From Frankia sp. RB7 (GTDB taxonomy: Bacteria > Pseudomonadota > Alphaproteobacteria > Rhizobiales > Xanthobacteraceae): a stretch of 46,167 nt of DNA. Within the stretch, counting starts at the first letter, position 1, and each line of letters starts with the position of its first letter. This document shows, one piece after another, positions 26,833 to 34,877 of the stretch. The notes under the pieces are model-generated. The model saw only the letters and a list, made by a program, of their open reading frames with translations, was not told the origin of the DNA and made no database searches. The stretch spans positions 1 to 46,167 of the forward strand of contig JAUEPE010000055.1 of the NCBI GenBank assembly GCA_030403585.1, read 5' to 3'. The position numbers and the translations under genes were made by a program.

Positions 26833-28317
26833 ATGAAAGTGGTGAAGAGCCTTTTGCTCGGCACTGCGGCGACCCTGATCGCCGTCGGTGGAGCTCAGGC
26901 GGCTGATCTTCCGGTCAAGGCCAAGGCAGTCGAATACGTGAAGGTCTGCTCGCTCTACGGCGCGGGTTTCTACTACATGCCCGGCACCGACACCTGCATC
27001 AAGCTGGGCGGTTATCTGCGTGCTGACGCACTTCTCGGCGGCACCGGCGACTATGGTTTCAACAACAGCACCACCTCCGCGAACGGTGGGTCAAACAACC
27101 GTCTCACCAACTACTATTACAGCCGTGCCCGTTTCGACTTCAACGTCGACACCCGCACGGCGACGGAGTACGGCGTTGTTCGTACCTACGCCGACATGGT
27201 CTTCAGCTACGACTCGACCAACGCCACCGGCAGCAATCCGTCGGCGATCTCGGCCAGCTCGGCTTCGCTCGGTCTCTACCACGCGTTCATTCAGTTCGCC
27301 GGCTTCACCTTCGGCCGCACGGTCTCGATCTTCGATGCTCCGTGGCAGAGCTATCCGGCTGGCGGTCCCGATACCATTCCGGGCGGCTCCAACCACGTCA
27401 ACGGCGTGAACCAGGCTGCCTACACGGCTGACTTCGGCCAGGGCATCACCGCTTCGATCGCGTTGCAAGACGAGACGTCGGCGAACAACGGCCAGTCGAA
27501 CCTCTGGAACGTGTCGTCGGGTACGGCTGCTCAGTTCGTGACGGGCGTCTATGGTGCCAACGATTGGGGTGGCACGCGTTCTCCCGACATCCTCGGCAAC
27601 GTGCGCGTCGACCAGGCCTGGGGTCTGGCCCAGCTGTCGGTTGTCGGGCATGACCTCCATGCCGGCTACTACGGGGCGACGGAACCCAGCGGTCATCCGT
27701 CGGACAAGTGGGGCTGGGCTGTTCAGGGCTCGTTGTCGATCAAGAACATCCCGACCGGTGCGGGCGACGTCATCAACCTGCAAGCCGTCTACACGGACGG
27801 TGCAACTCGTTACAACTTCCAGAGCCTGTTCCCGCAGAGCTTCTTCATGTTCAGCGGTAGCGGCACGGCGTATCAGAGCACCGGTTTCGCCGGTCTTGCT
27901 GACGGCGTCTTTGGAACGGCTACCGGCATCGATACCGTCAAGACCTGGGGCGTCCGTGGTGGTTACACCCACAACTGGAGCCCGAACTGGGCGAGCGCCG
28001 TGTACGGTGGTTATGCCCAGCTGAAGTACGGCAATACGGGCAAGGCCCTGATCTGCACCAACTTCGCTACGATCGCCGTGGCCGGTTCGACCTGTAATCC
28101 GGACTTCAACTTCGGTGTCATCGGTGTCAACACCGTCTGGACTCCGGTCAAGAACCTGGCGTTCACGGCCGACCTGAGCTGGTCGCGTCTGGACCAGAAG
28201 TACTCTGGTGCCATCAACAGCCCGGGCATTGCCTCCGCAGCGAAGCCGGCGGCCGTGTACGAGCTGAAGGACCAGAACTCGGTGAGCATGCTGCTGCGCG
28301 CTCAGCGCAACTTCTAA
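26833..28317 (+). CDS. Outer-membrane porin, Porin_2 (Omp2b-like) family
   Basis: The 494-residue protein begins MKVVKSLLLGTAATLIAVGG, a cleavable signal peptide ending at AQAADL. The mature start DLPVKAKAVEYVKVCSLYGA and the CxxxGxxY-like block (FYYMPGTDTCIKLGGYLRAD) are hallmarks of the rhizobial/Brucella Omp2-type trimeric porin. It ends in aromatic Phe (LRAQRNF), as outer-membrane barrels do. The ribosome site TTGGAGG is strong. Codon choice leans toward a highly expressed gene (many GGC, ACC and TTC codons). It is closed by its own terminator. Confidence 0.96.
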   Translation: MKVVKSLLLGTAATLIAVGGAQAADLPVKAKAVEYVKVCSLYGAGFYYMPGTDTCIKLGGYLRADALLGGTGDYGFNNSTTSANGGSNNRLTNYYYSRARFDFNVDTRTATEYGVVRTYADMVFSYDSTNATGSNPSAISASSASLGLYHAFIQFAGFTFGRTVSIFDAPWQSYPAGGPDTIPGGSNHVNGVNQAAYTADFGQGITASIALQDETSANNGQSNLWNVSSGTAAQFVTGVYGANDWGGTRSPDILGNVRVDQAWGLAQLSVVGHDLHAGYYGATEPSGHPSDKWGWAVQGSLSIKNIPTGAGDVINLQAVYTDGATRYNFQSLFPQSFFMFSGSGTAYQSTGFAGLADGVFGTATGIDTVKTWGVRGGYTHNWSPNWASAVYGGYAQLKYGNTGKALICTNFATIAVAGSTCNPDFNFGVIGVNTVWTPVKNLAFTADLSWSRLDQKYSGAINSPGIASAAKPAAVYELKDQNSVSMLLRAQRNF

Positions 28318-28344
28318 TATAGATCGCGCAAATCGATCAGAGAA

Positions 28345-28373
28345 CCTCGGCGGGCAACCGCCGGGGCTTTTTT
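28345..28373 (+). terminator. Intrinsic terminator after the porin
   Basis: CGGCGG (28348-28353) pairs with CCGCCG (28358-28363) around GCAA, extended by CC/GG with a T-G wobble, and is followed by a six-T run. It lies about 30 bp after the porin stop. Confidence 0.9.
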
Positions 28374-28458
28374 CTAATGCGGTGTCGATTTCGAAAAACC
28401 GAACTCTCCTCCGCGGGCGGCGAAGACGAGCTATGCGAATCGATCGCCACCAAACTTA

Positions 28459-28487
28459 TTTACTTACCTGAGTTGCTCAGCTATATG
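28459..28487 (+). promoter_or_regulatory. Possible promoter of a small RNA
   Basis: TTTACT (28459-28464) and TATATG (28482-28487) are spaced by 17 bases and could be -35 and -10 boxes. They lie downstream of the porin terminator and before an orphan terminator. The -35 box deviates from TTGACA at two positions. Confidence 0.3.
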
Positions 28488-28493
28488 TCTGTC

Positions 28494-28574
28494 AGCCGGT
28501 TCCAAAAAGATCGCGGCTCTTAGCTTCACGCTAAGCCTCCAGAAACCTCCGGTAGTGCCCTGCCGGAGGTTTTT
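28494..28574 (+). ncRNA. Candidate small RNA between porin and gcrA
   Basis: An orphan terminator (28543-28574) points to a plus-strand transcript that is not the porin message, which already ends at 28373. A second stem, CTTAGC-TTCAC-GCTAAG (28519-28535), lies directly before it, giving the two-hairpin 3' half common in regulatory RNAs. A promoter-like pair sits upstream, so the RNA would be about 80 nt. There is no credible reading frame. The start is estimated only from the -10 box. Confidence 0.4.
28543..28574 (+). terminator. Orphan intrinsic terminator before gcrA
   Basis: AAACCTCCGG (28543-28552) pairs perfectly with CCGGAGGTTT (28563-28572) and the T-run continues to 28574. The T-run is on the plus strand only, so it ends a plus-strand RNA and not gcrA, which arrives from the other side. 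Confidence 0.85.
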
Positions 28575-28601
28575 CGTTGGGGAGCCAAGGGAGGACGGGC
28601 T

Positions 28602-29090
28602 TCAGCCGCGCATGACACGCGCACGCGAGTTCGGCCGGTAGGCGAGGCGGCTGTGGCCGGCGCAATAGGGCTGTCCGTCGTGCGCGGCGTTGCCGCAGAA
28701 GCAAAAATCCTCGGCACCGGGCGTCGAGATTGGCCAGCGGCAGTGGTTTTCGCCGAGCTCCATCAGCGAGCAGCGATTGGCCTCGTCGATCGGTCCAGTT
28801 ACCGCGGGCGCGCCCGCTTCGCTGTAGATCGTGGCGAGCATTTCGAATTGCAGACGGGGCACCGCTCTTTGCGCGCGTGGGGCGGAATTCCTGTCTTGAT
28901 TCCCGTCCTGGAGCCTGCGCTCGTCGACCGTGCGGCCGCGCGTGAGATTCAGGCGCGACAGCTTGCCGATCACGGCGTTGCGGCTGACGCCGATGTCGGC
29001 GGCGATCTCGCGGCAGGACAGACCAGCCTCGAAATGTTGCTTCAGAAGTTCAATTCGTTCGTTGGTCCAGGTTGGTGAGAGAACAGGCAT
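28602..29090 (-). CDS. gcrA: GcrA-family cell-cycle regulator
   Basis: GcrA is a transcription factor of alphaproteobacteria that binds RNA polymerase holoenzyme and CcrM-methylated GANTC sites to drive cell-cycle genes. The N-terminal helix-turn-helix (TWTNERIELLKQHFEAGLSC, DIGVSRNAVIGKLSRLNLTR) is complete. The C-terminal part has the cysteine-rich CRWPISTPGAEDFCFCGN and YCAGHSRLAY segments. MPVLSPTW is the conserved start, so 29090 is preferred to the upstream in-frame ATG at 29114. The 162-residue length fits the family. Confidence 0.92.
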   Translation of the reverse strand: MPVLSPTWTNERIELLKQHFEAGLSCREIAADIGVSRNAVIGKLSRLNLTRGRTVDERRLQDGNQDRNSAPRAQRAVPRLQFEMLATIYSEAGAPAVTGPIDEANRCSLMELGENHCRWPISTPGAEDFCFCGNAAHDGQPYCAGHSRLAYRPNSRARVMRG

Positions 29091-29162
29091 TGTAACGGTC
29101 CCAGGTTGCGACAATCGACCAACCGCAGCTCGAGATCCGTCCGCTTCACGTTCGGCGTGCGC

Positions 29163-29360
29163 TCACGTCCTGCCATTGTCGCGAATCGACAAAAGCCCGT
29201 CCTTGATGGCGAGACGGATGCCTTCCTCGATCAAGGTACGTGCGACGCCAGGAACGCTGGTGCCGTGGGTGCCCTGTCTCACCAACTTCTCCAGGTAGGT
29301 GATGGTCGAGAGCGCCAAGGTTACGGGAATGCGGTCAGTCTCGGCTTTTTCGGTGGCCAT
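29163..29360 (-). CDS. Small conserved-type hypothetical protein (65 aa), possible ribbon-helix-helix
   Basis: The sequence begins MATEKAETDRIPVTLALSTI and continues with a helix-rich stretch (YLEKLVRQGTHGTSVPGVAR). A short beta strand (RIPVTLAL) before two helices is the layout of ribbon-helix-helix DNA-binding proteins, though I cannot confirm the fold. The codon use is native. It is transcribed in the same direction as gcrA, about 70 bp before it, and might form a unit with it. Confidence 0.7.
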   Translation of the reverse strand: MATEKAETDRIPVTLALSTITYLEKLVRQGTHGTSVPGVARTLIEEGIRLAIKDGLLSIRDNGRT

Positions 29361-29503
29361 GGCCCGAACGCTAGCCTCTTACTCGGGTACATAAAAGTAA
29401 CGATTAAGACTCTATTTAGGTTCTGGGGCAGAAGTCAAATGCTGGCTGAGCTCATCGATTAGCTTGTTGGAATCGTGAGGGAAATCAGGCGTGATTCAGC
29501 GTG

Positions 29504-29524
29504 CCGCCCGGAATGGCCGGGCGG
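29504..29524. other. Stem-loop after the formamidase-family gene
   Basis: CCGCCCGG (29504-29511) and CCGGGCGG (29517-29524) form a perfect 8-bp stem with an AATGG loop. No T-run is present on either strand, so it may be a weak terminator or RNA 3'-end protector for the minus-strand gene ending at 29562. Confidence 0.4.
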
Positions 29525-29561
29525 TGAGGAAGCGTGGAGCGGTCAGGAGCTGCCGGCGAGA

Positions 29562-30503
29562 TCAGCCGTGCACGATCGCCTTTTCGATCATGCAATGGAT
29601 GCCCTTGGAGCCGTTGACGGTCTGGGTCACCCGCAGATCGGCCGCGAGACTGCACAGTGTATAGGCGTCCTCGCGCGACAGGTTTCGCGTCTCGCCAAGC
29701 AGCACGATCATGTCGCGCAGCGCCCGCATCGCGCATTGGTCGAGGTCGGGGTCCATCGCCATGGTCATGTAGTGGCTCGGCGTCTCCGCGCGCGGATAGT
29801 CGAACCGCAAATCCTTGCGCAGCGTCAGACGGAAGCGGCCCTGCAGCGCCGTCTCGATCGCGGTGACGCAGACCTCGCCGTCGCCCTGCACGCCATGGCC
29901 GTCGCCGCAGGAGAACATCGCGCCCGGGACGAACACCGGCAGATACAATGTCGCGCCGGCGCCGAGCTCCTTGTTGTCGAGATTGCCGCCCATGGCGCGC
30001 GGAACGAGCGAGGAGATACGGCCCCAGGCCGCCGGCGGCGAAACGCCCATCACGCCGAAAAACGGCTTGAGCGGCAGGTCGAGGCCCCACGGCATCCGGC
30101 CCACCATTCGCGACCGGTCCAGCGGGATGTTGAGGATCCGGGTCTCGTGGAAATCGTCGGGCAGGGTACCGGACAACGGCTTGATCATGTTCCAGCCCCA
30201 GTCCTGGCGGAGCTGGACGTCGAGAATCTCGACTGCGAGCACGTCGCCGGGCTCGGCGCCCTCGACCGCGATCGGGCCGGTCAGGATGTGGCCGGGGAGC
30301 ATGCGCTCGTTCCTGGCGTGAACCTCGAACATCTCCGGCGGAATGTGAAACTTGCTGCGGTCGGGCAGCACGTCCGGGCCGCCGCTGATGGTATCGACGG
30401 TCACCTCATCGCCACTGGCGATGGAGAGGACGGGCTTGAGCGCGGCTTCAAAGAAGCCCCAATGGCAGGTTTCGGGACTTGAATGCAGGTGATGATGGGT
30501 CAT
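29562..30503 (-). CDS. Acetamidase/formamidase family amidohydrolase
   Basis: The roughly 313-residue protein belongs to the acetamidase/formamidase (FmdA_AmdA) family, which hydrolyses short amides to the acid and ammonia. Visible motifs are HILTGPIAVEGAEPGDVLAV, SCGDGHGVQGDGEVCVTAIE and AMDPDLDQCAMRALRDMI. I use the start MTHHHLHSSPETCHWG (30503), preceded by GGACGCGG; a longer frame from 30539 is possible. The substrate could be formamide or another small amide. A palindromic repeat separates it from the divergent ydcF. Confidence 0.92.
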   Translation of the reverse strand: MTHHHLHSSPETCHWGFFEAALKPVLSIASGDEVTVDTISGGPDVLPDRSKFHIPPEMFEVHARNERMLPGHILTGPIAVEGAEPGDVLAVEILDVQLRQDWGWNMIKPLSGTLPDDFHETRILNIPLDRSRMVGRMPWGLDLPLKPFFGVMGVSPPAAWGRISSLVPRAMGGNLDNKELGAGATLYLPVFVPGAMFSCGDGHGVQGDGEVCVTAIETALQGRFRLTLRKDLRFDYPRAETPSHYMTMAMDPDLDQCAMRALRDMIVLLGETRNLSREDAYTLCSLAADLRVTQTVNGSKGIHCMIEKAIVHG

Positions 30504-30551
30504 TTGCCGCGTCCAATCGGTTTCATCAGAACTTGTCATGAGATCTTGTTA

Positions 30552-30627
30552 TGCCCGGGCTTGACCCGGCAATCGATCCTCTTCCAAGAAGATTTCTGAA
30601 GATGGGCGGGCGGGTCAAGCCCGCGCA
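30552..30627. repeat. Palindromic repeat between formamidase-family gene and ydcF
   Basis: TGCCCGGGCTTGACCCGGC (30552-30570) and GCGGGTCAAGCCCGCGCA (30610-30627) are imperfect inverted arms. GGCTTGACCCG/CGGGTCAAGCC is a form I recognise as common in Bradyrhizobium spacers. Reading frames through it are artefacts. Confidence 0.75.
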
Positions 30628-30689
30628 CCACGATCATTTCAGCGAGGTTTCTCCTGTTTTTCTTTCTTTCCAAGACGCTCGGTGCCGCA

Positions 30690-31457
30690 TTGGTGCCGAT
30701 CAATCTTCTGGTCGAACTCGGGATCATCTCGGTCGTGCTGATGGCAACGCGTTTTGCCGGGCTCGGCCGGAAGCTGGCCGCGACCGCGCTGATCCTGTTC
30801 GCGCTCGCTGCCTTTTCGCCGCTAAGCAATCTGCTGCTCTATCCGCTGGAGTCGCGCTTTCCCGCGTGGGATCCGTCGCGCGGTGTGCCCGACGGCATCA
30901 TCGTGCTGGGCGGCTCGGTCGATACCGATCTGTCGGCAGCACATCACACGCCGGTGGTCTCGCACGCGGCCGATCGTTTTTTTGCGCCGGCCGAGCTTGC
31001 GCGCCGCTATCCGAATGCGCGTATCGTCTTCACGGGGGGCACTTCGAACCTGATCGCGACCGATGCCAGGGAAGCCGACTATTCCGCGCCGATCCTGGAA
31101 AACCTTGGCATATCCAAGGAGCGGTTGATCGTTGAACGCGATTCCCGCAACACCTGGGAGAACGCGATCTTCACGAAGAAGCTGGTTGCGCCGAAACCGG
31201 GCGAGCGCTGGCTCCTGGTCACTTCGGCCTTCCACATGCCGCGCTCGATGGGGATATTCCGCAAGGCCGGCTTCGACGTCGAGGCCTATCCCGTCGACTG
31301 GCGGATGGGCGGGCGCGATGACTTGTTCTCTTTCACCAATAACGGCCCGGACGGTCTCCGCCGAACCGACGTGGCTGTGCGCGAATGGATCGGCCTTTTG
31401 GCCTACCGCCTCATGGGCAGGACCAGCGAGTTGCTTCCCGGGCCGGCCAAGGACTAG
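30690..31457 (+). CDS. YdcF/DUF218 family protein
   Basis: The protein has two N-terminal hydrophobic segments and then a DUF218 (YdcF/SanA-like) domain with DGIIVLGGSVDTDL, RIVFTGGTSN, ERDSRNTWENA and LLVTSAFHMPRSMGIFR. This family is linked to envelope barrier function and vancomycin sensitivity in enterics. The first usual start is TTG at 30690, but the frame upstream reads FFFLSKTLGAALVPIN, which matches the usual YdcF beginning; the true start may be a rarer codon such as CTG at 30654, with AGG seven bases before it. Confidence 0.88.
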   Translation: MVPINLLVELGIISVVLMATRFAGLGRKLAATALILFALAAFSPLSNLLLYPLESRFPAWDPSRGVPDGIIVLGGSVDTDLSAAHHTPVVSHAADRFFAPAELARRYPNARIVFTGGTSNLIATDAREADYSAPILENLGISKERLIVERDSRNTWENAIFTKKLVAPKPGERWLLVTSAFHMPRSMGIFRKAGFDVEAYPVDWRMGGRDDLFSFTNNGPDGLRRTDVAVREWIGLLAYRLMGRTSELLPGPAKD

Positions 31458-31513
31458 AACAGGCCCGAGAGGCCCAACAATAGGCGTCGGAAACGGCGCG
31501 CCGGGAGGATGCC

Positions 31514-32296
31514 ATGCAGCAGCCAGCCGCTGACACGATCGATCTTGCCGGCCTCGTGGCCGATCTCAACAACCTGTTGCGGCTGAAGACCACGGTGATC
31601 GGCATGAAGCTGTTCGCGCATGCCGCAGACATGGAGGCGATCCCGAAAATCCGGCGGCCGAATGCGGTCCACACCACCGACCAGATCGTCAGCATGGCCT
31701 CGCGCCTTGGGTGGACCGTCGGCATTACCGGCGACGATCTCGTCGGTGCGCAGTGCCGCGCGGTGATCGGGCTGAGCCCGCAGGACGAGAAATGGCTCGC
31801 CGGCGAAAATTATGTCGGCGTCTGGCACGGCACGGCGGAGGACGCGCGCAAGCGCCAGGAGGCGCTGGACGTGGTTCCGTTCGGCCAGTATCAGGCGCTC
31901 GCGGTGAGCCCACTGGCGAGCGGGCGGCTCGATCCACCCGACATCTGCCTCGTCTACGCAACGCCCGGCCAGATGATCATCCTGATCAACGGGCTGCAAT
32001 ATACCGGCTACAAGAAGTTCGAATGGGGCGTGGTCGGCGAAACCGCTTGCGCGGATTCCTGGGGGCGGGCGCTCAAATCCGGCGAGCCCAGCCTGTCCTT
32101 GCCATGCTATGCCGAACGGCGCTATGGCGGCGTGCCGGACGAGGAGATGCTGATGGCCTTGAAGCCTGCGCATCTCGCCAAGGCGATCGAGGGCATGAAG
32201 GCGCTGGCCAAGAACGGCCTGCGCTACCCAATCCCGCCCTACGGGATTCAAAGCGACGTCCGTGCCGGGATGGGCGTGAGTTACGCGAAGAAGTAA
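31514..32296 (+). CDS. DUF169 domain-containing protein
   Basis: The 260-residue soluble protein matches DUF169. Features include LNNLLRLKTTVIGMKLF near the N-terminus, the cysteine in DDLVGAQCRAVIGL, and GETACADSWGRAL with SLSLPCYAERRYGG. The conserved cysteines could bind metal, but the function is unknown. The ribosome site GGGAGG is strong. A dehydrogenase-like gene starts 10 bp after its stop in the same direction, so they are probably co-transcribed. Confidence 0.88.
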   Translation: MQQPAADTIDLAGLVADLNNLLRLKTTVIGMKLFAHAADMEAIPKIRRPNAVHTTDQIVSMASRLGWTVGITGDDLVGAQCRAVIGLSPQDEKWLAGENYVGVWHGTAEDARKRQEALDVVPFGQYQALAVSPLASGRLDPPDICLVYATPGQMIILINGLQYTGYKKFEWGVVGETACADSWGRALKSGEPSLSLPCYAERRYGGVPDEEMLMALKPAHLAKAIEGMKALAKNGLRYPIPPYGIQSDVRAGMGVSYAKK

Positions 32297-32305
32297 AGGT
32301 CGACC

Positions 32306-33484
32306 ATGGGCTCTGCGAAATTCGACATCGTCGTCTACGGCGCGACCGGTTTCACCGGTCAGCTCGTCGCTGAATATCTGACGCAGCATTATAAGAGCGA
32401 CAAGACACTCAAATGGGCGATGGCGGGGCGTAGCCTTGGCAAGCTGAAATCGGTGCGCGATGCGATCGGCGCGCCCGGGAATATCCCGCTGATTGTCGCG
32501 GATGCTTCGGACGCCGCCTCGCTGAAGGCGATGGCGGAGCAGACGATGTCGGTGATCACCACGGTCGGTCCGTATCAGCTCTACGGCGAGGAACTGCTCG
32601 CGGCCTGCGTCGCTACCGGCACGGATTATTTCGATCTCTGCGGCGAGCCGATCTGGATGCGGCAGATGATCGACAAATACGAGGCGGCCGCGAAGGAGAG
32701 CGGTGCGCGCATCGTATTCTCCTGCGGCTTCGACTCCGTGCCGTTCGAACTCGGTGCATTCTTCGTGCAGGAAGAGGCAAAGCGCGTGTTCGGCGCTCCC
32801 GCCGAACGCGTGAAGGGCCGTGTGCGCGACATGCGCGGCACGCTCTCGGGCGGCACCGCGGCGAGCGCCAAGGCGACCTTCGATGCCGTTGCCAAGGACA
32901 TCAGCCTGATCGCGATCCTGAACGATCCGTTCGCGCTGACGCCGGGCTTCACCGGACCGAAGCAGCCGAAGGGTAACAGGTCGCTGCTCGAGGAGGATCT
33001 GCAATCCTGGGCCGCGCCGTTCATGATGGCGCTGATCAACACCCGCAACGTCCATCGCTCCAACATGCTGATGGGCTTTCCCTACGGCCAGGACTTCGTC
33101 TACGACGAGATGGTTCTGACCGGTCCCGGCGAGAAGGGCGAGGCCAACGCCAAGCGCGTGATGGCAGCCAACGCCGAGAAGACCGGTCCGAGTGCGCCCA
33201 AGCCAGGCGAGGGCCCCTCGAAGGAAGAGCGCGAGAACGGGCTCTTCAATCTGCTTTATGTCGCGATCGCGCCCGACGGCCGTGCGGTTCGTGCCGGTGT
33301 CACTGGCGACCGCGATCCCGGCTACGGCTCGACGTCGAAGATGATCTCCGAATGCGCGATCTGCATGCTGCGCGATGTGACCGATGTCGCAGCCGGCTTC
33401 TGGACACCGGGCGCAGCGATGCAGCACAAGCTGATCAAGCGGCTGGTCGATCACGCCGGGCTTAAGTTTGTCGTAGAGAGCTAG
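32306..33484 (+). CDS. Saccharopine-dehydrogenase-like / trans-acting enoyl-reductase family oxidoreductase
   Basis: The 392-residue protein starts MGSAKFDIVVYGATGFTGQL, a Rossmann NAD(P) site (GATGFTG). CGFDSVPFELGAFFV and RGTLSGGTAAS are typical of this family, which includes the mycobacterial trans-acting enoyl reductase. It may reduce or rearrange a lipid or amino-acid-like substrate. A palindromic repeat follows its stop. It probably shares an operon with DUF169. Confidence 0.9.
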   Translation: MGSAKFDIVVYGATGFTGQLVAEYLTQHYKSDKTLKWAMAGRSLGKLKSVRDAIGAPGNIPLIVADASDAASLKAMAEQTMSVITTVGPYQLYGEELLAACVATGTDYFDLCGEPIWMRQMIDKYEAAAKESGARIVFSCGFDSVPFELGAFFVQEEAKRVFGAPAERVKGRVRDMRGTLSGGTAASAKATFDAVAKDISLIAILNDPFALTPGFTGPKQPKGNRSLLEEDLQSWAAPFMMALINTRNVHRSNMLMGFPYGQDFVYDEMVLTGPGEKGEANAKRVMAANAEKTGPSAPKPGEGPSKEERENGLFNLLYVAIAPDGRAVRAGVTGDRDPGYGSTSKMISECAICMLRDVTDVAAGFWTPGAAMQHKLIKRLVDHAGLKFVVES

Positions 33485-33493
33485 CTCGGTATC

Positions 33494-33571
33494 GTGGGCA
33501 AAGGCGCACGTGCGCCGTGCCCACCATCCCGATCTCGACCAAAATTAGTGGGCACGCTCCGCTTTGCCCAC
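33494..33571. repeat. Paired hairpin repeat (GTGGGCA...TGCCCAC units)
   Basis: Two hairpins lie in tandem: GTGGGCA...GTGCCCAC (33494-33524) and GTGGGCA...TGCCCAC (33548-33571). The first has an inner GGCGCACGTGCGCC palindrome. Such units are widespread in Bradyrhizobium spacers. They lie between converging genes and could end transcription of both. Confidence 0.75.
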
Positions 33572-33584
33572 CGGCACCGTGCCA

Positions 33585-34781
33585 TTACACCGCGCGTGCG
33601 TCATACGCGTACATGAAATCCATACTCTTCGATCCCAGCGGCAGCAGCCATTTCATCATCTGATTGCGGATGAAGGCGCCGGTGGGGCTGAATTCGCGCT
33701 TGCTGTTGCCGTTGCGCCGCGCCATCGCGACGATCTTTTCCGCGCGGGGGCGCCGCTCGGCCTCAAAAGCCTGGAAGGTGGCGGTCAGCTCCTGGCCCTC
33801 CTGCATCAGACGGGCGAGCCGCATCGCATCTTCCAGCGCGAGCGAGGCGCCTTGGCCGGCATGGGGGCTGGTTGCATGCGCGGCATCGCCGATCAGCAGC
33901 GAGCGCTTGCGTGACCAGGTCGGCAGGGTCGCGACGTCGAGCGTGTCGGTGACCGCGATGTTTTCGCCGGCCTCGATGATGGCAGGGATCGGATCGTGCC
34001 AGCCGCGATGGAAGCCGCGTAGATGCTGCTTCAGCGACTGCTGGTCGAGCGCGCGGAACATCGCGGCATCCATCCCGTGCGCCGGTTGCGTGCTCCACCA
34101 CATCACGCCGTCGTTCGGATCCGGGCTGCAATAGCCGTAGCCGAAGAAGCCGCTCTGCCCGAACGTGGTCTCGACATGCCGGCTAATCGCCCGGTCCTCG
34201 AGAACGGCATGCGGCACGAAACCGCCGAACCCGATCAGGCCGGTATTGAAGGGGGTCGGCCCGTCCGGCACGACCTGGCGCCGCGTGATCGAATGCACGC
34301 CATCGGCGCCGATCAGGAAGTCGCCCTCGGCGGTGGTGCCGTCGGCGAAATAGGCGATGATCGGCTGGTCGCCGCGATCCTCGATCTTGATCAGGCGCTT
34401 GTCGAAATAGAGCGAGACGCAGGCGCACCAGGCCTTGTCGATCAGCATTTCGTTCAGCGTGGCGCGGCAGACATTGACCGCGGGCTGGCCGAACCGTCGC
34501 GCCATGTCGTGGTTGATCGAGCCGAGCCGTCGGCCCTCTTGCGAATAGAAGTCGAAGGACTCCGCGATCGAGCCACGGCTGATCAGCTCGTTCGCAAGTC
34601 CGATCTCGTCCATCACATGCATGCCGTTTGGCGCGATCTGGAGGCCGCCGCCGATACCTTTGGAGTAGGGCCAGGCTTCGTAGATCGCCGATTCGATGCC
34701 GGCGCGGCGTAGCAGGATCGCGGCAACGGGCCCGGCGATGCCGGCGCCGATGATCAGGGCCTTGCGGGGACGATGGGACAT
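33585..34781 (-). CDS. FAD-dependent monooxygenase (PHBH-like aromatic hydroxylase family)
   Basis: The 398-residue flavoprotein has the FAD motif GAGIAG (12-17), the DG motif GADGVHS (158-164) and the GDAAHATSPHAGQGASLALE block that binds FAD ribitol. These mark NAD(P)H-dependent single-component hydroxylases of the p-hydroxybenzoate hydroxylase group. It probably acts on an aromatic or similar planar compound. It is divergent from marR, across a 96-bp spacer with a near-perfect operator, so it is likely induced by a ligand of that regulator. A GGAGG-like AGGAGCAAGTC site precedes the ATG. Confidence 0.93.
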   Translation of the reverse strand: MSHRPRKALIIGAGIAGPVAAILLRRAGIESAIYEAWPYSKGIGGGLQIAPNGMHVMDEIGLANELISRGSIAESFDFYSQEGRRLGSINHDMARRFGQPAVNVCRATLNEMLIDKAWCACVSLYFDKRLIKIEDRGDQPIIAYFADGTTAEGDFLIGADGVHSITRRQVVPDGPTPFNTGLIGFGGFVPHAVLEDRAISRHVETTFGQSGFFGYGYCSPDPNDGVMWWSTQPAHGMDAAMFRALDQQSLKQHLRGFHRGWHDPIPAIIEAGENIAVTDTLDVATLPTWSRKRSLLIGDAAHATSPHAGQGASLALEDAMRLARLMQEGQELTATFQAFEAERRPRAEKIVAMARRNGNSKREFSPTGAFIRNQMMKWLLPLGSKSMDFMYAYDARAV

Positions 34782-34822
34782 GACTTGCTCCTGACGTTTC
34801 CGTGGTGCTAGGAGGAATTACG

Positions 34823-34843
34823 GTCACTAAATCGCTTAGTGAC
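34823..34843. promoter_or_regulatory. MarR-type operator between the monooxygenase and marR
   Basis: GTCACTAA-ATCGC-TTAGTGAC is a perfect 8+8 bp inverted repeat with a 5-base centre, lying between the two divergent starts. A tandem ACTAAGATAT unit follows twice (from 34842 and 34858). Binding here would shut both promoters, the usual MarR arrangement. Confidence 0.7.
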
Positions 34844-34877
34844 TAAGATATATATCGACTAAGATATGAGGTGAGCC

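Noticed and set aside
28376..28600. A short coding gene between porin and gcrA
   Set aside because: No frame with a start and ribosome site was found; the stems and T-run favour an RNA.
30551..31135. A 194-codon plus-strand frame starting MPGLDPAIDPLPRR
   Set aside because: Its start lies in the palindromic repeat and the rest is an out-of-frame shadow of ydcF.
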